Source of the DNA: Rhizobacter sp. OV335
Lineage (GTDB): Bacteria > Pseudomonadota > Gammaproteobacteria > Burkholderiales > Burkholderiaceae_C
NCBI RefSeq assembly: GCF_900142965.1
Contig: NZ_FRCQ01000032.1
Span: 23,731 to 87,730 of the forward strand
Length of the DNA: 64,000 nt
Reading direction: 5' to 3'
Shown: positions 28,190-35,920 of the stretch, piece after piece
Numbering within the stretch: the first letter of the stretch is position 1
How the letters are laid out: the number at the start of each line of letters is the position of its first letter
Notes under the pieces: generated by a model
Database searches by the model: none
Seen by the model: the letters and a program-made list of their open reading frames with translations, nothing else
What the model was told of the DNA's origin: nothing
Position numbers and translations under genes: made by a program

Positions 28190-29218
28190 TCAGCGCAGCC
28201 GTTCCTTCAGCAGCGCCCGCAGCCGCTCGCGCAGCTCGGGCGTCATCTCGCCGAGGGACCCGCGGCGGTTCGGCGGGATGTGCGCCGCCGCGTCGCGCTG
28301 CGCATCGAACACGTAGTGCTCGAAGATCGCGCCCCATCCGCGGCGCTCTTCGGCCGGCAAGGACTTCAGGCACAGCAGCGCATGCAGCAGGCTGTCGAGC
28401 GCCGACGGCAGCGGGTCGTCGACCGCCAGCGCGCCGCGCCACCAGTAGTTCACCAGCATGTTGAAACCGGCCAGCGATTCGACCTGGTGCCACCACAGCG
28501 CCGGGATGTGGATCGCATCGCCCGGCGCGAGTTCGGCCACCTGCGCGGCGGCCATCGCGTCGCGGAATTTCGGGAAGCGTTCGAAATCGGGCGCCGCGAA
28601 GTTCACCAGGCTGATCGGCGTGCCGGTCGGTGCGTGGTCGAGCGGGCCGATGTACAGGTTGCCGATCTGCTCCGGCGGGAACAGCGTGAAACGGCGCCGG
28701 CCGGCCACCACGCAGGCGATGTTGCTCGATTCGTCGAAGTGCGCCGGCGTCGTGATCGCGTTGCCGAGCCAGATGCGCGGCACGATCCGCCCACCGAGCA
28801 GCGGCAGCGGGTTCTCGTCGACGAAACCGGGCAGGCAGTCGGGGATCGGCGAGCTCTGCACCGCGACCGCCGGCGGGTTCGGGAAGGCCGAATAGCGCAG
28901 CACCTGCTCCAGCACCGTCGACAGCGGCAGCTGGTTGCGCATGAAGTTGAAGCCGCTCATGTCGGCGTTGTAGAAGAGGCGCCCATGCTGGTCGGGCGGC
29001 GTCATCACCGCCTGCACCTGGCTGCCGTTGTCGTGGTCGGCCAGGTACTGCGCGATCGCCAGCGGCGAGGCCAGGCCGTGGCGCACCGCGGGCCAGTGCT
29101 TCACCAGGCCGCGCAGGATGGTCGGGCGGGCGCTGCCGAGCACCTCGCGGCGCAGCGTCTCGTCGTCGAGGTCGACGACTTCAGGGATCGGTGTGCTGGT
29201 GATCGGCTGGGACGGCAT
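28190..29218 (-). CDS. Cupin-8 / JmjC-like Fe(II) 2-oxoglutarate dioxygenase
   Basis: A 342-aa protein of the cupin_8 (factor-inhibiting-HIF-like) family, which hydroxylates amino-acid side chains in proteins or small molecules. The iron triad is visible as the His and Asp of PAHFDESSNIACVVAG and the distal His in IHIPALWWHQVESL. Supporting family parts: RPTILRGLVKHWPAV, RIWLGNAITTP, RRRFTLFPPEQIGNLYIGPL and MLVNYWWRG. The substrate is unknown. ATG 29218 is chosen for the domain start; it overlaps the end of the upstream TPR/glycosyltransferase gene by 38 bp, so the two are likely one operon. Confidence 0.88.
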   Translation of the reverse strand: MPSQPITSTPIPEVVDLDDETLRREVLGSARPTILRGLVKHWPAVRHGLASPLAIAQYLADHDNGSQVQAVMTPPDQHGRLFYNADMSGFNFMRNQLPLSTVLEQVLRYSAFPNPPAVAVQSSPIPDCLPGFVDENPLPLLGGRIVPRIWLGNAITTPAHFDESSNIACVVAGRRRFTLFPPEQIGNLYIGPLDHAPTGTPISLVNFAAPDFERFPKFRDAMAAAQVAELAPGDAIHIPALWWHQVESLAGFNMLVNYWWRGALAVDDPLPSALDSLLHALLCLKSLPAEERRGWGAIFEHYVFDAQRDAAAHIPPNRRGSLGEMTPELRERLRALLKERLR

Positions 29219-30587
29219 GGTCCCGCGAGGATAGCCCACGCAATGCCTCGCCCAGCGCCGCAATGACCGGTGCCCAGTCACCGCGCCGGGCCTGCCGGAA
29301 CAGGCGCAGCGCGCCCGGGTACCACGGCGAATCGTCGCGGCCGGTGAGCCAGCGCCAGTCGGTCATCTGGTGCGGCAGCAGCACCCAGCAGGGCTTGCCG
29401 AGCGCGCCGGCGAGGTGGGCGACGGCGGTGTCGACGCAGATCACCAGGTCGAGCGCCTGCACGATCGCGGCGGTGTCGGCGAAGCTCTCGATCTCGCCGC
29501 CCAGGTGCAGCGCGACCGGCCCGCGCGTGGCCTCGTCTTCGCCGGCGCCTTTCTGCAGGCTGATGAACTGCAGGCCCGGCAGCGCGGCGAGCGGGGCCAG
29601 CACGTCGATCGACGGCAGCGAGCGCTCGTCGTCGTTCTCGAAGGCGGGGTTGCCTTTCCAGACCAGACCGACGCGCAATCCTTTCGCCGGCAATGCTTGC
29701 TGCAGGCGCAACTGCCAGCGGGCGACGGCCGCCGGCTCGGCCCGCAGGTAGGGCTGCGCGGCAGGAATCGTGTCAGGCCGGGTGTTCAGGAGACGCGGCA
29801 CGCTGGTCGCCGAGGTCCAGCAATCCCAGCGCGCGGGCGGCAGCAGGCCGTCAGAGGGCAGCAGCTCGTCGATGCCGTCCAGCGTCGCCAGCAGCACCTG
29901 CAGCGGCGGTGGGCACAGCAGCGTGACCCGCCGCGCGCCGGCCTGTTTCAGCGTGGTGGCGAAGCGGGCGAACTGGATCATGTCGCCGTAGCCGCCTTCC
30001 AGGCCGACCAGCACGCTGCGGCCGTCGATCGGCTCGCCGTTCCAGCGCGGGCAGGTGACGCGTCCGGTCAGGTCGAGCTGCCAGCCGCGCCAGGCGTAGT
30101 GCGACCAGCCTTCATCCCAGCGCCCGTCGCGCAGGCACAGGTAGGCGAGGTTGATGTGCGCCTTCGGGTAGTGCGGGTCGAGCGACAGGCTGCGCCGGCA
30201 GCAGGCTTCGGCGTCGTCGTGCCGGCCCATCTGCACCAGCAGCACGCTGAGGTTGGACCAGCCGGCTGCGGCTTCGGGGTCGAGCTGCACGGCCGTCCAG
30301 CAGCCGGCCAGCGCTTCGTCGAAGCGCTTCAGCCGTGCCAGCAGCGCGGCATGGTTCAGGTGGATGGTGGGTTGCGACGGCCGCAGCGCGAGCGCGCGGC
30401 GGTAGCAGGCCTCGGCCTCGTCGAGGCGGCCGGCGGCTTCGGCCAGCCAGCCGAGGTTGGCGTGGGCTTCGCCCAGCTCGGGCTCGATCGAGACGGCCTC
30501 GCGGAAGCAGGCTTCGGCGCTCGCGGCATCCTGCGCGGCGAGGTGGCGGGTGCCGTCGAAGAAGCGTTGGGCGGCCGTGGAGGGCAT
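29181..30587 (-). CDS. TPR-repeat protein with a GT9-like glycosyltransferase domain
   Basis: A 468-aa cytoplasmic protein. Residues about 10-145 hold four TPR units (AHANLGWLAEAAGRLDEAEA, HLNHAALLARLKRFDEAL and similar). The C-terminal part resembles glycosyltransferase family 9 (heptosyltransferase-like): GLEGGYGDMIQFARFATTLK, VTLLCPPPLQVLL, RVGLVWKGNPAFENDDERS, and VICVDTAVAHLAGALGKPCW with PHQMTDWRW. TPR-GT9-like proteins are common in polysaccharide and flagellin-modification loci, but the acceptor here is unknown. ATG 30587 starts the first helix; a TTG start 11 codons upstream is less likely. It overlaps the cupin gene downstream. Confidence 0.82.
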   Translation of the reverse strand: MPSTAAQRFFDGTRHLAAQDAASAEACFREAVSIEPELGEAHANLGWLAEAAGRLDEAEACYRRALALRPSQPTIHLNHAALLARLKRFDEALAGCWTAVQLDPEAAAGWSNLSVLLVQMGRHDDAEACCRRSLSLDPHYPKAHINLAYLCLRDGRWDEGWSHYAWRGWQLDLTGRVTCPRWNGEPIDGRSVLVGLEGGYGDMIQFARFATTLKQAGARRVTLLCPPPLQVLLATLDGIDELLPSDGLLPPARWDCWTSATSVPRLLNTRPDTIPAAQPYLRAEPAAVARWQLRLQQALPAKGLRVGLVWKGNPAFENDDERSLPSIDVLAPLAALPGLQFISLQKGAGEDEATRGPVALHLGGEIESFADTAAIVQALDLVICVDTAVAHLAGALGKPCWVLLPHQMTDWRWLTGRDDSPWYPGALRLFRQARRGDWAPVIAALGEALRGLSSRDHAVPADHQHTDP

Positions 30588-30684
30588 CTGCCCATTTGAA
30601 TCGGGAGCACCCGTCGGCAAAGGCCGGAATCGCGGCGCGAAAGCCGGCCTGTTCGGCGTTGCATGCCTTGCGGCAAGACCGGAC

Positions 30685-33450
30685 TCAGTCTTCGGTCATG
30701 TCACGTGGCACCTTGATGACTTCGAACTGCAGGCTCGCCCGCAGTAGTTTCAAGGTCGCACGCTGGCCGCGATTCAGGTCTCGCGAGCAAAGCAGCAAGG
30801 TCACGTTGTCGAGCAGCTCACGGCGTCGCACAAGTCCCTTCTTGTTTGACCAGTCATCCACCAGTTCGTCGATATGCTCAAACCTGACCGTCGCAAACGC
30901 ATGCAGAAAGGCCTTCAGCGATTCATGACGCTTGTACAGCGGGTCACTCTTCGCCAGCGAGTTGCCCCAATGCGCTTTCAACAGGTCGCCCAGGACGCGA
31001 GGCAGTATCGGCTGCACCTCCTGTGAAGCCAGCGCCGCTACATCCGCATCGAACACCAGCATCTCGATGAGCGGCCCGTCGAGCCGGATCTCATGGGTCG
31101 GATCGAACACCGCCGCGCGCGAGACTCTTGCGGCTTGCTCAAAATCATCGAGGCGGCAATTCTTCGCGAAAACCTCTCTCAGCGTCCTGGTATCGGCGTC
31201 CTGGAAGCTGACGTCCATGGCCTTGAGACTGTCCTCGAAGCCTTGACGGTACATGCCGATGTGGGCGTGCTCCGTCTTGATCGTCGGCAGCCCGGTGCTG
31301 CGGGAAATCGCGTCCTTGATCAGCCTGAGCGCCTCTCCGCGCGTTTTTTTGCCCGCAAACTTCTCGTGGAGTCTGATCCCGAGCTGGATGCGTTGCAGCG
31401 GATCGAAGCCGAGCGCCTGCAGGATGGCGGCGGCGTCACTCGCCTTCAGTTCGTTCTCGGATCTGGCCTGTTGCGCCGCGTCGAGAAGGCCGTTGGCCAG
31501 CAGTTCGACGGCCAGCGATACGCAACTGGCTGCGGCATGGAAATGCTCTCGCTCACCTGCAAACGCGTCGTCGCCGCCGATCGGCGCACCGGCGCCGTAG
31601 GCCACACCGAAGCCGTCCAGGAATGCGCGTTCGAGCGCCTTGAGCCCGGGCGTGTTCAGCACAATGCTGGCACCGTCTTGCTGATCTCGCTTCTGCAGAT
31701 GCGCCGCGCGGCGCACGACGTGCAGCTTGTAGCCCATCATTGCGTAGTAGCCCGCCAGCGCCGCGGCCGGGAACGCCCCAACCACCGGAACCACGGTAGC
31801 CGACGTCGTTGCCGTGATGACACCGGTCATGCTCAGGGCCGACGCCATGGTCGACGCGACACCGCCCCCACCGCGCAACACGCTGTTCACTCCTCGGCCG
31901 ACCGCGAAATTCTTGTTCTTCCGGGCGAGTTTCAGCTGGTCCTTGAAGAACCCCTGGCAGGCCCGGGCGATCGCGTCGGACGTATCGCTCGTCAACACGT
32001 CGTCGTCGATCAATGCATCCAAAGCAGCTATCGCGCGCTTGCAGCGGGCGATGTCTGCGCGGGCGGCCGACCGTTCGGCCAGCGCCTGGTAGGACTCGAT
32101 GAGGCCCGTACCCAGGCTGCCGGCACCCACCACCGTGCCGAGGCTGCTGGTGACCTCCGATGCGCCCGCGGTGTAGGCCACGCCCTTGGCGAAGTTCGCG
32201 GTCGCGGAGACGGGTGCCACCCCGACGTCCTTGATCAAGCCGCTGTTGACGCCTCGATACGCGTGGCCGTTCGCCTCCGCGGAGTTGGCATGCGGCAGCC
32301 GGATGTCTTCGTCGCTGTCCGGGTCTGCGGACTTCCGCTTCGCGTACGCCGCGATGATGCCCGCGGTGTCCTTCCAATTGCACAGCGCTTCCCGGCAACG
32401 GCTGAAGGCTTCCGCGTCGGCCGGCGTGGGGTCCTCCTTGTTCAGGGCCAGCTTGGTCAGGAAATCCATGTAGCCCCTGAAGTTCAGGACCACCTCGAGC
32501 TTCGCCGTGGACACCTTGTCGGCCGCCGTCTGCCGGTTCTTGTAGATGTTCGCGGCGTTGTACAGCGACAGCGGGAGATTGAACATGTCGGGGAAGCCGT
32601 CGCCGACGGGCTGCTCGTGCAGTGGGAGGACCGCCGTCTTGAAGGCCTGGTCCCCCGACATCGCCATGAAATCCAGCTGGTGATTCGTCCGATTCGCAGC
32701 AGGCACCGGAGACCCCGCCGGCCGCTGGGTATGGCCCGTCTTCCTGGGCGGCAGCGCTTTCTGCACCGCCGTGACGGGTGCCAGCAACACCCCGTCGACC
32801 ACCTTGCCACACTGTTCCAGCTGTTTCTTCGCGGGGCTGATCGGCATCTTGCCGTGGCGGTCCGCCTTGAGCTTCAGGCTGCCATCCTGGGCAAACTCGA
32901 TGCAGCCCGCTTTCAACGCCTTGCGGGTGGCACGCGCGACGTAGAGCACCACGACATTGCCCAATGCCCATTCGCAACGGATCCACGCGGCCAACGAAGC
33001 ACCGTCGATGGGCGGGCCGCACAGCACCAGCCGATCGGAATCACCCGGGTGGATGGTGTCGGGGGTCGGTCGCAGAAGGCCGCCCTCGTTGTTGAGATAC
33101 TCCCCCGCGCGTTCCTTGTACACGGCATACAACGGGGGGAGGAAGCTTGCATTCTTGGGCTCGTCCCCATTCCCGCCCGGCTTCAAGGTGGGCAGCAGCA
33201 ACTCGACTTCTTTTCCTTGCTTCAGAACGCAGGCGAGCTTGGCCCTCCCGAGGGAGTTCGAACGCAGGCACCACCCGTTCTTTCGAAAGGCCGGCCGGCC
33301 CTGGCGGCCCGAGGATGACGTTCTTGTGAGGCCCGATGGTCTTTGTTCGAAGACCGAGTTCCGCCTAGCGCGTTTGAAGCGGCCGGATGGAGACAAAGGC
33401 TCATTGCCTTCAATGGATCCACGCGGGCTGGGTCTGGGTGATTCAATCAT
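30685..33450 (-). CDS. Putative type III secreted effector, 921 aa, unrecognised family
   Basis: I do not recognise a known domain. Residues 1-100 are disordered and rich in Ser, Pro, Arg and Gly (for example SPSGRFKRARRNS, LTRTSSSGRQGR), as in type III secretion signals and chaperone-binding regions. Residues 409-455 and 520-577 are long Gly/Ala/Ser/Thr/Val stretches (VASTMASALSMTGVITATTS, then AFPAAALAGYYAMMGY) that could insert in a membrane as glycine-zipper hairpins. The rest is mainly helical and charged; the C-terminal 300 residues are Leu-rich helices. There is no Sec signal. ATG 33450 is chosen because it forms an ATGA overlap with the CesT-like gene and has GGAGAT upstream. An open frame continues to 33870 through the chaperone gene and is taken as a shadow. 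Base composition looks less GC-rich than its neighbours, suggesting acquisition. Confidence 0.7.
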   Translation of the reverse strand: MIESPRPSPRGSIEGNEPLSPSGRFKRARRNSVFEQRPSGLTRTSSSGRQGRPAFRKNGWCLRSNSLGRAKLACVLKQGKEVELLLPTLKPGGNGDEPKNASFLPPLYAVYKERAGEYLNNEGGLLRPTPDTIHPGDSDRLVLCGPPIDGASLAAWIRCEWALGNVVVLYVARATRKALKAGCIEFAQDGSLKLKADRHGKMPISPAKKQLEQCGKVVDGVLLAPVTAVQKALPPRKTGHTQRPAGSPVPAANRTNHQLDFMAMSGDQAFKTAVLPLHEQPVGDGFPDMFNLPLSLYNAANIYKNRQTAADKVSTAKLEVVLNFRGYMDFLTKLALNKEDPTPADAEAFSRCREALCNWKDTAGIIAAYAKRKSADPDSDEDIRLPHANSAEANGHAYRGVNSGLIKDVGVAPVSATANFAKGVAYTAGASEVTSSLGTVVGAGSLGTGLIESYQALAERSAARADIARCKRAIAALDALIDDDVLTSDTSDAIARACQGFFKDQLKLARKNKNFAVGRGVNSVLRGGGGVASTMASALSMTGVITATTSATVVPVVGAFPAAALAGYYAMMGYKLHVVRRAAHLQKRDQQDGASIVLNTPGLKALERAFLDGFGVAYGAGAPIGGDDAFAGEREHFHAAASCVSLAVELLANGLLDAAQQARSENELKASDAAAILQALGFDPLQRIQLGIRLHEKFAGKKTRGEALRLIKDAISRSTGLPTIKTEHAHIGMYRQGFEDSLKAMDVSFQDADTRTLREVFAKNCRLDDFEQAARVSRAAVFDPTHEIRLDGPLIEMLVFDADVAALASQEVQPILPRVLGDLLKAHWGNSLAKSDPLYKRHESLKAFLHAFATVRFEHIDELVDDWSNKKGLVRRRELLDNVTLLLCSRDLNRGQRATLKLLRASLQFEVIKVPRDMTED

Positions 33451-33908
33451 GGCCGCATCTCCAGCCATCCGGCGACGATCGCGTGAGCATCCGCCGGCAC
33501 ATCGGCAGCTTGCGACGCCAACAGGGCACGCCAGTGGGGCATCCACTCCGGCAACTGCCGCACGATCAGGTCGGCCAGGCCGTCCTTCTCCTGCTCGAGC
33601 ACCTCCAAAGGCTGCTGCATGATCGCGACGATGTGGCCGCTGTCGGCCTCCAGGCCAAGCACCGGCACCGCGTCGCTCTCGGCTTCGAGGTTGAGTGCCA
33701 GCAGGCGGCGGTAGAACCCGCTGTCCGCGCCTCCCGGCGGCGGCCCCAGGTCGACCAGAATGCGGCACGCGTCGTCGGGCCAGTGGTCGATCAGCACATC
33801 GTGGCCATCGACACTCAACAGCCCGCGTTCCCTCACATCGGCCGCCGCATCGCGTGGCAAGGCCTTGCACAGCTGCGCCAGCAGCGCATCGAATCGTTCT
33901 TGACTCAT
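33447..33908 (-). CDS. CesT-like type III secretion chaperone
   Basis: A small acidic 153-aa protein with the layout of class I type III chaperones: helix (RFDALLAQLCKALP), strands (LLSVDGHDVLIDHWPDD, CRILVDLGPPP), helix (FYRRLLALNLEAES), strands (VLGLEADSGHIVAIMQQPLE), then helices with the terminal DLIVRQLPEWMPHWRALLAS. The order ALNLEAES to VLGLEADSGHIV to QLPEWMPHWRALL is the CesT/DspF pattern. It would bind the N-terminal region of the protein encoded next and hold it ready for secretion. ATG 33908 has GAAGGG upstream. Its stop overlaps the start of the 921-aa gene by 4 bp. Family assignment is by pattern only. Confidence 0.75.
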   Translation of the reverse strand: MSQERFDALLAQLCKALPRDAAADVRERGLLSVDGHDVLIDHWPDDACRILVDLGPPPGGADSGFYRRLLALNLEAESDAVPVLGLEADSGHIVAIMQQPLEVLEQEKDGLADLIVRQLPEWMPHWRALLASQAADVPADAHAIVAGWLEMRP

Positions 33909-33984
33909 CGGGTCGCCCTTCGTGGGGTTTCCCTCCCTGACCAATCCACCCCGGGCATGGGTCGTGCCCTTCGCAGATGGGAGC

Positions 33985-34013
33985 TGTGTGGTCAGGGCGT
34001 GGCGCTTCGTTCC
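33985..34013 (-). promoter_or_regulatory. hrp-box-like promoter (HrpL-type ECF sigma)
   Basis: On the minus strand the sequence reads GGAACG, then 16 bases, then CCACACA. The hrp box of HrpL-type sigma factors is GGAACC, 15-16 bases, CCACNNA, so only the sixth base of the first block differs. The site ends 76 bp before the ATG of the CesT-like gene, a usual distance for a promoter with a short leader. No sigma gene is in the window. The motif has ten strongly conserved positions here, so a chance match right before a chaperone gene is unlikely but not excluded. Confidence 0.65.
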
Positions 34014-34065
34014 AGCCGGCTCACGATCGTTGACAGTCTCCCCCGTACTTGTTCACGGTCCAGGC

Positions 34066-34284
34066 TCAATAGTGCGGTGGCAACTCGTCGCGCAGGCTGC
34101 GGAACGCACCGGCGTCCTGCCCGGCCCCTTGTTGGCGCAGCAACGCGATCTGCGACGCCATCTGCTCGATCTGCTGCTGCTGGCGGGCCACCAGGGCATT
34201 CAGCGCATCGAGCAGGTCCTCGGTGAAGCTGGCCTTGATCTCGAGGGCGGTCAGGCGCTGGTCTGTTTCATGTTGGAAGTCCAT
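34066..34284 (-). CDS. slyX: SlyX-family protein
   Basis: A 72-aa coiled-coil protein with the SlyX pattern: TDQRLTALEIKASFTEDLLDAL, then LVARQQQQIEQMASQIALLR, and the conserved C-terminal PPHY. SlyX proteins are common but their function is unknown. ATG 34284 begins at MDFQHETDQRL, and residues upstream in the same frame are not family-like. It is divergent from the MFS gene that starts at 34361, and lies upstream of the hrp-box unit in the same direction, but with 157 bp between, so it is probably separate. Confidence 0.9.
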   Translation of the reverse strand: MDFQHETDQRLTALEIKASFTEDLLDALNALVARQQQQIEQMASQIALLRQQGAGQDAGAFRSLRDELPPHY

Positions 34285-34360
34285 TCCGGTATTGGACCTC
34301 AGCATGGCCGCGGGTAATCCCGTAGAGTTCGGGCTTCCTCCCCGCTGTCCATCCGCCCCT

Positions 34361-35527
34361 GTGAACCTCCCCCTGCTCGCCCTCGCCGCGGCCGCCTTCG
34401 GCATCGGCACCACCGAATTCGTGATCATGGGCCTGCTGCCGGACGTCGCCCGCGACTTCGGGGTCACCGCACCGGTGGCCGGCATGCTGGTGTCCGGCTA
34501 TGCGTTCGGCGTGACGATCGGTGCGCCGATCCTCGCGATCCTCACTGCCAAGTGGCATCGCAAGCGGGCGCTGGTTTCGCTGATGGGCTTGTTCATCCTC
34601 GGCAACGCGCTGTGCGCGATCGCGCCGAACTACGAATTCCTGATGGTCGCGCGCGTCGTCACCGCGTTCTGCCATGCCGCGTTCTTCGGCATCGGCGCGG
34701 TGGTCGCCGCCGGGCTGGTGCCGCACGAGAAACGCGCGCAGGCCGTCTCGCTGGTGTTCACCGGCCTCACCGTCGCCAACATCCTCGGCGTGCCGCTGGG
34801 CACCGCGCTCGGCCACGCCGCCGGCTGGCGCTCGACCTTCTGGGCCGTCACCGGCATCGGGCTGGTCGCGATCACCGCGCTGTGGCGCTGGCTGCCGTCG
34901 GCGCTGCCGGCGCAGGAGGGCAGCATCCTGCGCGAGTTCCGCGCGATCGCGCGCTTCCAGGTGCAGTGCGCGCTGCTGATCAGCACGCTGGCCTCGGTCA
35001 GCATGTTCAGCGTGCTGACCTACATCGCCTACCTCCTGCGCGACGTCACCGGCTTCTCGCCCGACCAGATCAGCTGGGCGCTGATGCTGTTCGGCGGCGG
35101 CATCACGGTGGGCGGGCTGCTCGGCGGGCGGCTGGCCGACTGGCGGCTGATGCCGGCGATGGCCGGCCTGTTCGCCTGCATCGCGCTGGTGCAGCTGACC
35201 TTCTCATGGACCGCGCAGTTCGCGCTGCCGGCGATGGTGACGCTGTTCGTGTGGGGCATCGTCTCGTTCGCCATCGGCCCGGCCGCGCAGGTGCGCGTGC
35301 TCGACACCGCGACCGGCGCGCCCAACCTCGCGTCGACGCTGAACCAGGGCGCGTTCAACCTCGGCAACGCCGGCGGCGCCTGGCTCGGCGGCCTGCTGAT
35401 CGCCGCCGACCGGCCGCTCACCGACCTGTGCTGGCTCGGCGCCGGCGTCGCGATGCTGGCGCTCGGGGTGGTGCTGGTGTCGGCGCAGATGGACAAGCCG
35501 CGGAGGCTGGCGGCGAAAGTTGCTTGA
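34361..35527 (+). CDS. MFS efflux transporter, DHA1 (AraJ/YdhP-like)
   Basis: A 388-aa inner-membrane protein with 12 predicted helices. The N-terminus LALAAAAFGIGTTEFVIMGL is the hallmark of the DHA1 AraJ/YdhP branch. The loop 2-3 motif is AILTAKWHRKRAL, helix 5 carries LTVANILGVPLGTALG, and the late loop has GGRLADWRLM. Likely role: proton-driven efflux of drugs or sugars; the substrate is unknown. The start is taken as GTG 34361 because it places the conserved helix at the N-terminus; an ATG at 34304 would add a non-hydrophobic leader. The gene ends 57 bp before the hipB start. Confidence 0.88.
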   Translation: MNLPLLALAAAAFGIGTTEFVIMGLLPDVARDFGVTAPVAGMLVSGYAFGVTIGAPILAILTAKWHRKRALVSLMGLFILGNALCAIAPNYEFLMVARVVTAFCHAAFFGIGAVVAAGLVPHEKRAQAVSLVFTGLTVANILGVPLGTALGHAAGWRSTFWAVTGIGLVAITALWRWLPSALPAQEGSILREFRAIARFQVQCALLISTLASVSMFSVLTYIAYLLRDVTGFSPDQISWALMLFGGGITVGGLLGGRLADWRLMPAMAGLFACIALVQLTFSWTAQFALPAMVTLFVWGIVSFAIGPAAQVRVLDTATGAPNLASTLNQGAFNLGNAGGAWLGGLLIAADRPLTDLCWLGAGVAMLALGVVLVSAQMDKPRRLAAKVA

Positions 35528-35542
35528 CGAGCACCGCTTACA

Positions 35543-35579
35543 TGGGTAATGTGTTACCCAATAAGTCGCTTATTGGGTA
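35543..35579. promoter_or_regulatory. Overlapping dyad operators before hipB
   Basis: Two perfect inverted repeats share a half site. TGGGTAA (35543-35549) pairs with TTACCCA (35554-35560) across 4 bp. TACCCAATAAG (35555-35565) pairs with CTTATTGGGTA (35569-35579) across 3 bp. Together they give three TACCC/GGGTA half sites in 37 bp, ending 5 bp before the hipB ATG. E. coli HipB binds TATCC/GGATA dyads, so this is the expected place and type of site for autoregulation. Binding here would cover the ribosome binding region or the promoter. Confidence 0.8.
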
Positions 35580-35584
35580 GCAGA

Positions 35585-35914
35585 ATGGCCGTCACCACCA
35601 CGACACCTCTTGAGGTCGACAGCGCTGTCGTGCAGCTGGGGCAGAACATCCGGCTGGCCCGCATTCGCCGGCGCATGAGCCAGGAAGAATTGGCCCAGGC
35701 CTGTGACATCACCCGCAAGACGCTGTACGCGCTCGAGAAGGGCAATCCGCGTACGACCATCGGTACGGTCTTCTCGGTGCTCTGGAAACTGGGCCTGATG
35801 AGCACGACCACAGCGCTAGCCGACCCCGATGCCGACGAGCACGGCAAGATCCTCGAGGCGGCGCGCCGGCCTCAGCGCGCACGCCAGCCGGTCGCCGACG
35901 ACAACGACTTCTGA
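35585..35914 (+). CDS. hipB: HipB-like XRE-family antitoxin/repressor
   Basis: A 109-aa DNA-binding protein. The HTH spans about residues 18-75: LGQNIRLARIRRRMSQEELA, CDITRKTLYALEKGNPRTTI and GTVFSVLWKLGLM, the standard HipB/XRE fold. The C-terminal tail (about 85-109) is polar and Arg/Asp-rich and would contact HipA. ATG 35585 lies right after the dyad operator; an in-frame upstream ATG would translate the operator and is rejected. hipA begins 6 bp after its stop. Expected role: binds HipA, neutralises it, and represses the operon. Confidence 0.9.
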   Translation: MAVTTTTPLEVDSAVVQLGQNIRLARIRRRMSQEELAQACDITRKTLYALEKGNPRTTIGTVFSVLWKLGLMSTTTALADPDADEHGKILEAARRPQRARQPVADDNDF

Positions 35915-35920
35915 TCACCC

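Noticed and set aside
33451..33870. N-terminal extension of the 921-aa protein by 140 residues
   Set aside because: It would translate the CesT-like gene in a different frame, and the ATG at 33450 has its own ribosome binding site and an ATGA overlap.
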